Shown piece after piece: positions 6,122 through 13,382 of a stretch of 18,570 nt of DNA. How positions within the stretch are numbered: the stretch's first letter is position 1; each line of letters opens with the position of its first letter. Both the position numbers and the translations under genes were made by a program. The notes beneath the pieces are model-generated. The model was not told where the DNA came from, did no database searches, and saw only the letters and a list, made by a program, of their open reading frames with translations. The DNA comes from JBIKLM01 sp044375105 (lineage in GTDB: Bacteria; Planctomycetota; UBA1135; GCA-002686595), in assembly GCA_044375105.1 (NCBI GenBank), contig JBILNK010000074.1, forward strand, positions 1 to 18,570, written 5' to 3'.

Positions 6122-7147
6122 ATGAACGCCGATTCGTCCAGCGATCCCGCCGGCAGGTCCCAGGTCCAAGCCCCCCGCACCGCCGCCCGAACCCCGCGCG
6201 AGCGCCCCACCGTGCGCCAGCTCGAGTACCTGCTGGCCCTGGGCGAGGCCCTGCACTTCCGGCGTGCCGCCGAGCTGGCCTCGATCAGCCAGCCCGCCCT
6301 TTCGGCCCAGGTGCAGGCCCTCGAGGAGCTGCTCGGCGTGCAGCTGTTCGAGCGCACCAAGCGCAAGGTGCTGCTGACCCGCGCCGGCCGCGAGGCCGTG
6401 CGCCGTGCTCGGCTGGTGCTCGAGCAGCTCGACGAGCTCTCCGACGCCGCCCGCTCGGCCCTCGATCCGCTCTCCGGGGACCTGCGCCTCGGCATCATCC
6501 CGACGCTCGCGCCCTACGTCCTGCCGCGCACCCTGCCGCGCATCCGCGAGCGCTTCCCGGCCCTGCGGCTCTATTTGCGCGAAGAGTTCACGCAGCGGCT
6601 GCTCGAGCGCCTCCACGCCGGCGAGCTCGATGTGCTGCTCCTGGCCCTGCCGGCCGGCGGCGCCGACCTCGACTCCCTGCTGCTGTTCCGCGACCCCTTC
6701 CTGCTGGCCTTGCCCAAGGACCACGCCCTGGCCCAGCGCGCTTCGGTCCACGAGCACGACCTGCACGGCCAGGAGCTGTTGCTGCTGGAGGACGGCCACT
6801 GCCTGCGGGACCAGGCGCTGGCCGTGTGCTCGCAGCGCGGCGCGCGCGAGGACCAGCGCTTCCGGGCCTCCTCCCTGGGCACCCTGGTCCAAATGGTCAG
6901 CAACGGCCTCGGGCTGACCCTGCTGCCCGAGGTCGCCGCAGCGATCGAAGCGCGCTCCGGCGAGGGGGTGATCCTGCGGCCTTTCGAAGCCCCCCAGCCC
7001 TGCCGCGATGTGGGCCTGGTCTGGCGCCGCTCCTCGCCGCGGGCCGAGGAATTCCGTTTGTTGGGCGAGGAGCTGGTGCGCCTGATGGACGAGGCGCCGC
7101 GCCCGCCGGGCCCGCGCCCGCCGGGCTTCCGGGCAGGAAAACGCTGA
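6122..7147 (+). CDS. oxyR: OxyR-type LysR-family peroxide sensor regulator
   Basis: 341 aa. The N-terminal winged helix-turn-helix (about 30-90) starts TVRQLEYLLALGEALHF and contains the recognition segment SISQPALSAQVQALEELLGVQLFER. A linker helix and a substrate-binding-type effector domain follow, with GIIPTLAPYVLP, typical of OxyR. The sensor motif EDGHCLRDQALAVC carries Cys227 and Cys236, with the same spacing as the redox cysteines Cys199/Cys208 of E. coli OxyR, so peroxide sensing by disulfide formation is expected. ATG 6122 gives an N-terminal extension of about 28 residues (Ser/Ala/Arg-rich) over E. coli OxyR; a TTG at 6095 is an unlikely alternative. The C-terminus ends in a Pro/Gly/Arg tail encoded by a 15-bp tandem repeat (PRPPGPRPPG). 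It is divergent from ahpC-ahpD, its likely target. Confidence 0.95.
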   Translation: MNADSSSDPAGRSQVQAPRTAARTPRERPTVRQLEYLLALGEALHFRRAAELASISQPALSAQVQALEELLGVQLFERTKRKVLLTRAGREAVRRARLVLEQLDELSDAARSALDPLSGDLRLGIIPTLAPYVLPRTLPRIRERFPALRLYLREEFTQRLLERLHAGELDVLLLALPAGGADLDSLLLFRDPFLLALPKDHALAQRASVHEHDLHGQELLLLEDGHCLRDQALAVCSQRGAREDQRFRASSLGTLVQMVSNGLGLTLLPEVAAAIEARSGEGVILRPFEAPQPCRDVGLVWRRSSPRAEEFRLLGEELVRLMDEAPRPPGPRPPGFRAGKR

Positions 7148-7408
7148 AAACCGCCGGTCCGGCGGGTCCGGAATACCAGCGGGCGGGGTTCCGGCAGGCC
7201 GTCCTCGGTCCAGGGGCGGTGGTTTCCCAGAAACCCACTGGCCGGGCATGCCCTCAGGGAAGCCTGAAATTTTGTCTTTTGGGTTAGAACCTTAGGGCCC
7301 CCGCGGACTCCCCAAATTCCCCGGGACGCTTCCCCGCGGCGCTGGATCTCTGCCCTCGATCCGCGCCCATTTCCTCGAAAGGTCGGACTGCCCCCGGCCT
7401 GCCCCCCC
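7148..7408. other. oxyR-GT39 intergenic region with hairpin and AT-rich island
   Basis: These 261 bp carry no gene. At 7151-7165 CCGCC and GGCGG pair around a 5-nt loop just after the oxyR stop; it is terminator-like in position but has no T tract. The second copy of the dispersed repeat overlaps it (7155-7184). A locally AT-rich island at about 7265-7295 (AAATTTTGTCTTTTGGG and following) stands out against its surroundings and is the best candidate promoter area for the GT39 gene, though I cannot assign boxes. Confidence 0.4.
7155..7184 (-). repeat. Dispersed inverted repeat, copy 2
   Basis: 7155-7171 is the exact reverse complement of 342-358. Flanking bases 7172-7184 also resemble, after a short indel, the bases 323-334 of copy 1. 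It lies 7 bp after the oxyR stop and overlaps the hairpin there, so the shared sequence may reflect a common structural signal rather than a mobile element. Confidence 0.35.
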
Positions 7409-9130
7409 ATGACGACTGCCGGTCCCCTGCCCAGGGCCGCGCTCGCGCTCTGCCTGCTCACGGTCTGTGCCCTGACCCTGCGCTGGTGGGCTCTCGATTA
7501 CCTGCTTCCGCACCATCCGGAGCCGGATGCTCAACTCGTGCTGCAGGCGCGCGAGTTCCAGACCGGCGAGCGCGAGGTCGAGTTCGCGCGCTCGACTTAC
7601 CCGCACCTGATCTCGCGGCTGATCGCTCTGCTGCCGGTCGAAACCTGTGACCTGCCCCTCGATCCGGCGCACGAAGCCGAGCACCTGCGGGCCGCCGCCA
7701 GCCCCTATCTGCAGGGTCGGCGTGTGTGCGCCGCCCTCTCGGCCCTGGCGGTGCCGCTGACCTTCCTGATCGCCCGGCGCTGGCTGTCGAGCGGCGGCGC
7801 GCTGCTGGCGGCGGCCCTGCTCGCCACCAGCCTGCTGCACCTCAACTATTCGCAGCAGGCCCGGCCCCACGCGCCCTTCGCCACGCTGGTGCTGCTGTGC
7901 CTGTGGGCCGCCCTGCGCGCCCGGGAACGGCCCAGCAACGGGCGCTTCCTGGCCCTCGGTCTGGTGACCTGCCTCGCGGCGGGCAGCCTGCACTCGGCGA
8001 TCTGCCTCGTTCCGGTGCTGCCCCTGGCGCTGTTGCTCGCCGAGCGCAGCCAGCCGCGACCGCTGATCCGGCTGCTGTGGCCGCTGCTGGGCGGACTGGC
8101 GGCCCTGCCGCTGTTCTGGCCGTTCCTGTTCGATCCGCCGCCGCCGGGCACGTGGAGCGAAGGCGAGTCCTACCGCTTTCCGCACCGTTTGGAGCGCGCC
8201 TGGTTCGACGCCAGCGGCTTCGTCAAACAGGCGCGCTTCCTGTACGACCACGATCCGTTGCTGCTCGGTCTGGGAGCGCTGGGGCTGGGCCTGTTCGTGC
8301 TCGACCGCCTGCGCGGGCGCGGGGATTTCCGCTGGAGGCCGCTGCTGCTCCTGCTCGGCTTCGTGCTGCCCTATGGGCTCTTGATCGGCCTGCTCGGCAA
8401 GACCTTCCCGCGCTTCTTCATCCCGCTGCTGCCGCCCTTGGCGATCCTGTGCGCCTGGCTGCTCGAGCGCCTGTGGTCCCTGGCTGCGACCGAGCGGCGC
8501 GGCGCCTTGGCCCTGGCCAGCAGCCTGCTGTTGCTGGCCTTCCCGAGCTTCGTCTGCGGCCGGCTGCTGATGCTGCGCTCGCTGCCCGACACCTGGGAGC
8601 GCGCCGCGAATGACCTGGGACCCATAGGCCGGGATGTTTCCGCCACGATCGTGACCTCGCCAAACGTGGCGCCGCCGCGCATCGTGCGGGTCGATCCCGC
8701 CTTCCGCGAGCACCTGCGCACGACCCCCCAGCACCAGCCCTGGTTCTGGTACCTGGAGCGCTCCCTGGCAGCCGGCAAGGAGATTGTCGGCCCGCGGGTG
8801 CATGTCTGGCAGCTCAAAGGGCGATTCATCGCCGATGGCCTGTTCGCCGATCCCAGCGGGGCGGAGTTCGCGGAGGCGCTGCGCGGTGTGAACCCGGACG
8901 CGGCGCTTCTGGGCCCCATCGATCACCCCAAAGCGATGCAGGCCATGCTGCGGGGGCTCGAGCTGCTGGGCGGCGGAGCTTATTGGATCCCCGCGGGCGG
9001 CGCGACCGTGCGCATCGCCTACCAACGCGACTATCAAGACGAGGACCTGCTTCACCGGGTCCTGGCCCGGGGTCTGTGGGGTCCCGCGGTCCTGGTGCAT
9101 CGCAGCGCGAACGTCACGGCGGCCCGCTGA
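7409..9130 (+). CDS. GT39/PMT_2-type integral-membrane glycosyltransferase
   Basis: 573 aa. It resembles the ArnT/PMT glycosyltransferase family that uses polyprenyl-phosphate sugars on the periplasmic side. Helix 1 (about 8-27) is followed by a first loop with acidic motif HHPEPDAQ (35-42), where the catalytic Asp/Glu of this family sits. LNYSQQARPHAPFATLVLL near 145-163 matches the conserved SxxARPY-like segment. About 9-11 hydrophobic helices span residues 8-385, with PRFFIPLLPPLAIL near 330-345 typical of the family. The soluble C-terminal part (about 395-573) is not recognised. ATG 7409 follows a run of seven C. It converges on the minus-strand glycan genes and may transfer the flipped sugar to lipid or protein. 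Donor and acceptor cannot be read from sequence. Confidence 0.75.
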   Translation: MTTAGPLPRAALALCLLTVCALTLRWWALDYLLPHHPEPDAQLVLQAREFQTGEREVEFARSTYPHLISRLIALLPVETCDLPLDPAHEAEHLRAAASPYLQGRRVCAALSALAVPLTFLIARRWLSSGGALLAAALLATSLLHLNYSQQARPHAPFATLVLLCLWAALRARERPSNGRFLALGLVTCLAAGSLHSAICLVPVLPLALLLAERSQPRPLIRLLWPLLGGLAALPLFWPFLFDPPPPGTWSEGESYRFPHRLERAWFDASGFVKQARFLYDHDPLLLGLGALGLGLFVLDRLRGRGDFRWRPLLLLLGFVLPYGLLIGLLGKTFPRFFIPLLPPLAILCAWLLERLWSLAATERRGALALASSLLLLAFPSFVCGRLLMLRSLPDTWERAANDLGPIGRDVSATIVTSPNVAPPRIVRVDPAFREHLRTTPQHQPWFWYLERSLAAGKEIVGPRVHVWQLKGRFIADGLFADPSGAEFAEALRGVNPDAALLGPIDHPKAMQAMLRGLELLGGGAYWIPAGGATVRIAYQRDYQDEDLLHRVLARGLWGPAVLVHRSANVTAAR

Positions 9131-9165
9131 GGCCCCCCCGGCGAACCTGAGGCCTCGAGCTGGCT

Positions 9166-9221
9166 GCCCAGCCTCCGGGCCCGGCGCTTCGATTCGCCCG
9201 GGCCGCCCGCGCAGGCTGGGC
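9166..9221. terminator. Nested stem-loop between convergent genes (bidirectional terminator-like)
   Basis: GCCCAGCCT (9166-9174) and AGGCTGGGC (9213-9221) are perfect 9-bp arms. Inside, CCGGGC (9175-9180) and GCCCGG (9196-9201) and neighbouring GC-rich bases can extend the fold around a CTTCGATT loop. It lies in the 101-bp gap between the stops of the GT39 gene (plus) and the GT2 gene (minus), so it could end both transcripts. No U tract follows on either side, unlike a textbook intrinsic terminator. Confidence 0.5.
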
Positions 9222-9231
9222 GCCCCGGGCT

Positions 9232-10236
9232 TCAGAGCGGGCCGCGGCAGAGCGGCTTCTTGGGGACGCCGCCCACGTCCAGCACCAGGGCCTGCAGCAG
9301 CAGCTGGAAGCCCAGGATGATCGGCATGGCGGCGAGCATCACCTGACCGGCGCTGGCGAATCCCTCGCCGCCCAGGCTGAACCAGGTCAGGGCGCCGTAG
9401 ATCGTCCCGAACAGGAACAGCGGCAACCCCGTCGTCAAGAGCATCGAAACCACGGCGAAGTCGTAGATGAAGTAGCGCCACAGCACCCTCCGCAGCAGCC
9501 CGGCCAGCAGCCGGGGCGGGAAGCCGAACAGGGTGCGCGTGATCGACAGGGATGATTGCTCGTCCCCGTAGCGGGCCGGCATGGGCACGTCCTGCACCAG
9601 GGCGCGCAGGATGCCCAGCTCGATCAAGAGCCCGCTTTCGAAGAAGTAGCGCTCCGGCAGCGGCCGCTGGATCAGGGTCAGCACGTCGCGCCGGATGGCC
9701 ACGTAGCCGTTGACCGGATCGAACATCGACCAATAACCCGAGGCCATGCGCACCAGGAAACCGAGCCCGGCATTGCCGACCAGGCGCACGATCGGCATCG
9801 AGCGCAGGGCCTTGGTGTCCACGAAACGATTGCCCTTGGTGAAGTCCGCTTCGCCCGCGACCAGCGGCGCCACCAGCGCCGGCAGGTGCTGCGGGTCCAT
9901 CTGGCCATCGCCGTCGACCTTGACGATCACATCCATGCCGCGCGCGATCGCGATCTTGAAGCCCGTCTGCATGGCTCCGCCGACCCCGCGGTTCTGGGCG
10001 TGGGTTTCGATCACCAGGCGCGGATCGCGCAAGCCGGCCAGCACCCGCGCGGTGCCGTCGGGACTCTTGTCGTCCACGGCCACGATCAGGTCGACCCAGG
10101 CTGGCAGGCCGGCGATGACCCCGGCGATGTGCCGTTCGACGCGATAGCAGGGGATCACCACGGCCACCTGGACCCGGCCAAAGGGGCGGGCTTCGGAGCC
10201 GGAGGCGGGGCTGGCGACCTCCATCGGCAGTGTCAT
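9232..10236 (-). CDS. Family 2 glycosyltransferase, dolichol-phosphate mannosyltransferase-like
   Basis: 334 aa. A GT-A domain starts at about residue 22 (VQVAVVIPCYRVERHI). The nucleotide-binding motif is DDKSPDGT (55-62), the metal motif is DGDGQMDP (108-115), and FDPVNGYVAIRRD (172-184) is the acceptor-side motif typical of DPM1/GtrB-type enzymes. Two C-terminal membrane helices follow (about 258-283 and 297-318). Such enzymes move a sugar from its nucleotide form to polyprenyl phosphate, or extend a lipid-linked glycan, at the cytoplasmic face. ATG 10236 is chosen. A TTG at 10272, 1 nt after the AlkP-like stop, would add 12 residues and is a credible alternative; ATG 10224 is a shorter one. 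It is the last gene of the minus-strand glycan run. Its product could feed the GT39 enzyme encoded nearby. Confidence 0.85.
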   Translation of the reverse strand: MTLPMEVASPASGSEARPFGRVQVAVVIPCYRVERHIAGVIAGLPAWVDLIVAVDDKSPDGTARVLAGLRDPRLVIETHAQNRGVGGAMQTGFKIAIARGMDVIVKVDGDGQMDPQHLPALVAPLVAGEADFTKGNRFVDTKALRSMPIVRLVGNAGLGFLVRMASGYWSMFDPVNGYVAIRRDVLTLIQRPLPERYFFESGLLIELGILRALVQDVPMPARYGDEQSSLSITRTLFGFPPRLLAGLLRRVLWRYFIYDFAVVSMLLTTGLPLFLFGTIYGALTWFSLGGEGFASAGQVMLAAMPIILGFQLLLQALVLDVGGVPKKPLCRGPL

Positions 10237-10273
10237 CGGCGGCGTCAGCGGCGCTGTCTCGGGGGCGGCCAAG

Positions 10274-11788
10274 TCAGCTCTCGATCCGGAAGGCGGGCAG
10301 CCTTTCCGGGCGGTGCCAGGGCTGGGGGCCGATGCCGAACTGGGCCAGGATGGTGGGGGCGATGTCGGTGACTGCGATGCTCTTGTGATCGCTGGTCACG
10401 CGCCGGCCCTTGCACCAGGCCATCAGCAGGCCCACGTCCTTGTGGTGCGAAGTGGACTGGTCATTGTTCCAGTGCTCGGCGATGTGCCGGCGCGATTCGA
10501 CCGACCAGCCCGGACGCTGGCGATGGCGGATCCTGGCGCCCGGGCCGGACAGGCCGCCGCGGGGCACGTTCAGTTCGAGGAACAGCTGCTTGCCGCGGCG
10601 CTGGATGGCGAACAGGCCTTCGTCCTCGAGGGCGTAGAGCCCGCCCAGCACCTCGAGGGCCTGGGCGGCGCTGGTCTCGTCCTCGAAGTTGACGGTCACG
10701 TCTGGGTTCATCTGGTGCAGAACCTGATAGGCCTGGAGCCCGACGGCGTCGAATAGCTCGCGCTCGCGCACCAATCGCACCACCGGATTGTGGATCTCGC
10801 TGCACGGATCGAAGGGCCGCACCCCGAGCCCCGTGCCGAGCAGCACCAGGGTGTCATCGGGCACGCTGGCCATCATCTCGGCCAGCACGCGGTCCGTGTA
10901 GCGAAAGGCCTTGAGGATCCAATCGGCGAAACGCTGCTCGTAGCGTTTGCGCTGCTCGACCCGGTCGAAGAAGCGCCGGTCGGTCTCCGAGAGCTGCTCG
11001 GCGAAGCGGTTCGGCTCCGCGGCGCGCCAGTAGCGGTGCTGTACGTAGGCCACGTGGTTCAGGTGCAGCGCGGCATACTGGGGCTGATGGCGCGCATACA
11101 GGCCCTTGAAGGCCTCATAGCCGATGTAGGATGCCAGCATGGCGCGCTCGGGCTCCTTGTGGGCGCCGACCAGTTTCTCCGCCGGGATTTGCAACAGGGT
11201 CTTGGCCACCGTGCCGGCGCTGACCCCGGCGCTCATCGAGCGCAGCAGCTTGCCCAGCACCGCGACGCCGTTCCAGCCGAAGCCCTCGCTGTAGTTGCGC
11301 GCAGCCAGCACGGAGAATTCCTGCACCGGGCGGGCTTCCTCGGGGAAGCACTCAGGGGAATCGGCGAGCGCCTCGGGCACATAGAACTTGGCCGCCCCGT
11401 GGCTGCGCGGCGGGTAGCTCATCAGGCAGCCGAAGATCCCGGTGGAGACGCCCTGGCGATCGAGCACGTCCCACACGCAGCGCTCGCGCAGGCTCGCGGT
11501 GTCCTGGCCGAAGCCGACGATGCCGTGCTCGGCCGGCAGGAGACCGGTGTAGACCGAGGGCCAGATGATCCAGGGGCTGATGTCGCGCCAGGCGCGCTCC
11601 TTGCGGGCATCCCAGCCGGGGATGCGCGTGTTCAGCAGCACGCCTTCGTCGAGGATTTTCTGGAAGGCCGGCAGGTGACCCTGGGCCGCGTAGGTTTCCA
11701 GGAAATGGCGCTCGGCCTCGTTGATCTCGAGGAACAAGACCCGCTGGGGGCGGACGGACGCAGCGGGACCGGAGGTCGTTTGTTGCAT
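10274..11788 (-). CDS. AlkP-superfamily-like protein with degenerate metal site
   Basis: 504 aa. The overall pattern is that of type I phosphodiesterase/nucleotide pyrophosphatase-like proteins: an N-terminal strand then HLPAFQKILDEG, WPSVYTGLLPAEHGIVG (76-92) with the characteristic TGxxPxxHGI, and a late VTDIAPTILAQFGI (473-486). Key catalytic positions look replaced. LEINEAE has Asn23 where the first metal-binding Asp is expected. The nucleophile Thr/Ser two residues before WPS-Pro is Ile75. LNHVAYVQH has Asn244 for Asp. The DHG motif reads Gly-Thr-Gly (318-320). A His pair at 448-449 remains. I recall related AlkP-fold proteins with LEFNE-type N-termini in bacterial polysaccharide loci. 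It may be a non-hydrolytic or altered-chemistry member. No signal peptide is seen, so it is probably cytoplasmic. It lies between the flippase (85 bp away) and GT2 genes. Confidence 0.7.
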   Translation of the reverse strand: MQQTTSGPAASVRPQRVLFLEINEAERHFLETYAAQGHLPAFQKILDEGVLLNTRIPGWDARKERAWRDISPWIIWPSVYTGLLPAEHGIVGFGQDTASLRERCVWDVLDRQGVSTGIFGCLMSYPPRSHGAAKFYVPEALADSPECFPEEARPVQEFSVLAARNYSEGFGWNGVAVLGKLLRSMSAGVSAGTVAKTLLQIPAEKLVGAHKEPERAMLASYIGYEAFKGLYARHQPQYAALHLNHVAYVQHRYWRAAEPNRFAEQLSETDRRFFDRVEQRKRYEQRFADWILKAFRYTDRVLAEMMASVPDDTLVLLGTGLGVRPFDPCSEIHNPVVRLVRERELFDAVGLQAYQVLHQMNPDVTVNFEDETSAAQALEVLGGLYALEDEGLFAIQRRGKQLFLELNVPRGGLSGPGARIRHRQRPGWSVESRRHIAEHWNNDQSTSHHKDVGLLMAWCKGRRVTSDHKSIAVTDIAPTILAQFGIGPQPWHRPERLPAFRIES

Positions 11789-11873
11789 GGGTCCTGCTGG
11801 GCGGGCGGACCGCGGTGGGGGAGGGCGTTCAGGGAAACCGCCACGAGGATACTCGCTCTTCCGGCCGGAGAGG

Positions 11874-13148
11874 CTAGAGCCGCACCCCGAGGGCGCGCCG
11901 GGCCAGCCAGCGCAGGGCCTGGGCCGACCAGGTGAGGGACAGGGCCGTGCCCAGGGCCGCCCCGGCCAGGCCGAGGCGCGGGATCAGCAGGGCGTTGCCC
12001 AGGGCGTTGACCGCCAGGATCGAAAGCATGTAGGCGCTGTGCAGCCCCGGCCGATTGCCCATCAGCAGGATCTGGCCGAAGGGCAGCCAGGCGGCCGCCG
12101 AGACGGTTCCCGCGATCAGCAGCCCGAAGGGCAGCCAGCCCGCCCGGTAGGCCGGATCGCCCATCAGCAGGTCGGCTCCCAGGGGGTATCCCAGGGCGGC
12201 CACGATCCCCAGGCCCGCCAGCAGCAGAAAACCCTGTTTCCTGCCCCGCTGGACCAGGTCCGGCAGCCCGGCGCGGTCGCCGATCAGGGCCTGGGCCAGC
12301 AGCGGGTTGTAGTTGTTCTGCAGCACGGTCAGGACCTGGAAAACCCCCTCTGCGACGGCCACGGCCAGGCTGTAGATGCCGACCGAGGCGTCCTCCGGCA
12401 GGAAGCGGCCCAGCATGATCACGTCCAGGCGCGTGTTGAGCTCGAGGATCACCCCGGCCAACAGGCCGCGCACGCCGAAGCGCAAATGGGCCGCGCTCTC
12501 CCCCAGGGCCCCGCGCCGTGGGCCTCCCACGGTCGCCAGGAACTCGAACACCAGGATCGCCAGCAGCAAGCCCTCCGCCAGGGCGAACAGCAGGGTCACG
12601 CGGCTGCCGGGCAGGCCGGCAGCGGAGCACAGCCAGACGCCCGCCGGCATGGCCAGGTAGCGCAGGGACTGGTAGACCGCGAAGGCGCGCATGCGCTCGA
12701 GTCCGTTGACCACCCCCAGCAGGATCTTGTTGACGCTGAAGCAGAACAGCCCCGGCGCCGCGTACAGCGCCATCTCGACCAGCTCCGGGCTGCCCTGCCA
12801 AGCGGCGAAAGTGCCGCGCAGGGACACCAGCGTCAGCGCCACCCCGGCGGACAGCAGCAGCCCGGGCGCCAGGGCGCCCCAGGCCAGGCGCCGGATCCGC
12901 TCCGGCGACCCGCGCGCCTGGCTGACGGCGCGCAGCACGGAGCGATCGAGGCCGCCCACGCCGAGCTGAGAGAGCACCACGTAGACGCCCCAGATCAGCT
13001 GGAAGCGCCCCAGGGTCTCGGCGTCGTAGCAGCGCTCGATCAGCGCCAGCATCAGGAAGCCCGAGAGCCCCAGGATCGCCAGGGAACCGAGATTCCAGAA
13101 AACCCCCACGTCCAGACGGCGAGCTTGGCTGTCCTGGGTCTGGTCCAC
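11874..13148 (-). CDS. Wzx-like polysaccharide/lipid-linked glycan flippase (MOP superfamily)
   Basis: 424 aa with about 12 hydrophobic helices and short loops across the whole length, the size and pattern of Wzx/RfbX flippases that move undecaprenyl-linked glycans from the cytoplasmic to the periplasmic face of the inner membrane. Family-like features are the N-terminal NLGSLAILGLSGFLMLALIERC, a first-loop YDAETLGRFQLIWGVY similar to the usual G-x-Y segment, and a central ELNTRLDVIMLGRFLPEDASVGIYSLA, which matches the conserved D-x-x-M-L-G-x-x-x-x-x-x-x-G-x-Y motif. The start is GTG 13148; no better ATG is present before helix 1. It sits 234 bp after the amidotransferase fusion and 85 bp before the AlkP-like gene on the same strand. 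The substrate is unknown. Confidence 0.88.
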   Translation of the reverse strand: MDQTQDSQARRLDVGVFWNLGSLAILGLSGFLMLALIERCYDAETLGRFQLIWGVYVVLSQLGVGGLDRSVLRAVSQARGSPERIRRLAWGALAPGLLLSAGVALTLVSLRGTFAAWQGSPELVEMALYAAPGLFCFSVNKILLGVVNGLERMRAFAVYQSLRYLAMPAGVWLCSAAGLPGSRVTLLFALAEGLLLAILVFEFLATVGGPRRGALGESAAHLRFGVRGLLAGVILELNTRLDVIMLGRFLPEDASVGIYSLAVAVAEGVFQVLTVLQNNYNPLLAQALIGDRAGLPDLVQRGRKQGFLLLAGLGIVAALGYPLGADLLMGDPAYRAGWLPFGLLIAGTVSAAAWLPFGQILLMGNRPGLHSAYMLSILAVNALGNALLIPRLGLAGAALGTALSLTWSAQALRWLARRALGVRL

Positions 13149-13306
13149 GGGGCTGAAGAGCGGGGCGAGCCTGGGAAGGGCGGGGAAAACTGCGCGGGCG
13201 GGGTCGATCCGCGAGGGCTCGGGCCGCGAAGGGCGCGCTCCGCTGGGGCCGGCGCCAGCCTCGCTGTCGCGTGGTGCTAGCAGGGTGGCAAGGGGGGGCC
13301 GCCGCG

Positions 13307-13325
13307 GGCCGCCGACTCGGCGGCC
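13307..13325. other. Strong hairpin downstream of the amidotransferase fusion gene
   Basis: GGCCGCCG (13307-13314) and CGGCGGCC (13318-13325) form a perfect 8-bp GC stem with a 3-nt loop, 57 bp past the stop at 13383 in the direction of transcription. On the transcribed (minus) strand it is followed by C runs, not T. It may attenuate or stabilise the message between the fusion gene and the flippase gene. Chance in GC-rich DNA is possible. Confidence 0.3.
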
Positions 13326-13382
13326 GCCGGCGAAGCCCGCGGGTCGCGGCCGGGGCGATCGCGGCGCGCCGGCCTCGACCGA

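Noticed and set aside
7151..7165. Intrinsic terminator after oxyR
   Set aside because: Only a 5-bp effective stem, and the following bases (GTCCGGAATACC) have no T run; kept only as a hairpin within the intergenic entry.
5996..7249. Upstream extension of the ahpC frame antisense to oxyR
   Set aside because: The residues are low complexity (Gln/Gly/Leu/Ala-rich), and both ahpC at Met 5995 and oxyR have complete family-like sequences, so the extension is only an open frame in GC-rich DNA.
7292..9733. 813-codon minus frame opposite the GT39 gene
   Set aside because: Gln/Arg/Gly-rich shadow; the plus frame has membrane helices and PMT-like motifs, and the 3' part of the minus frame overlaps GT2 in another frame.
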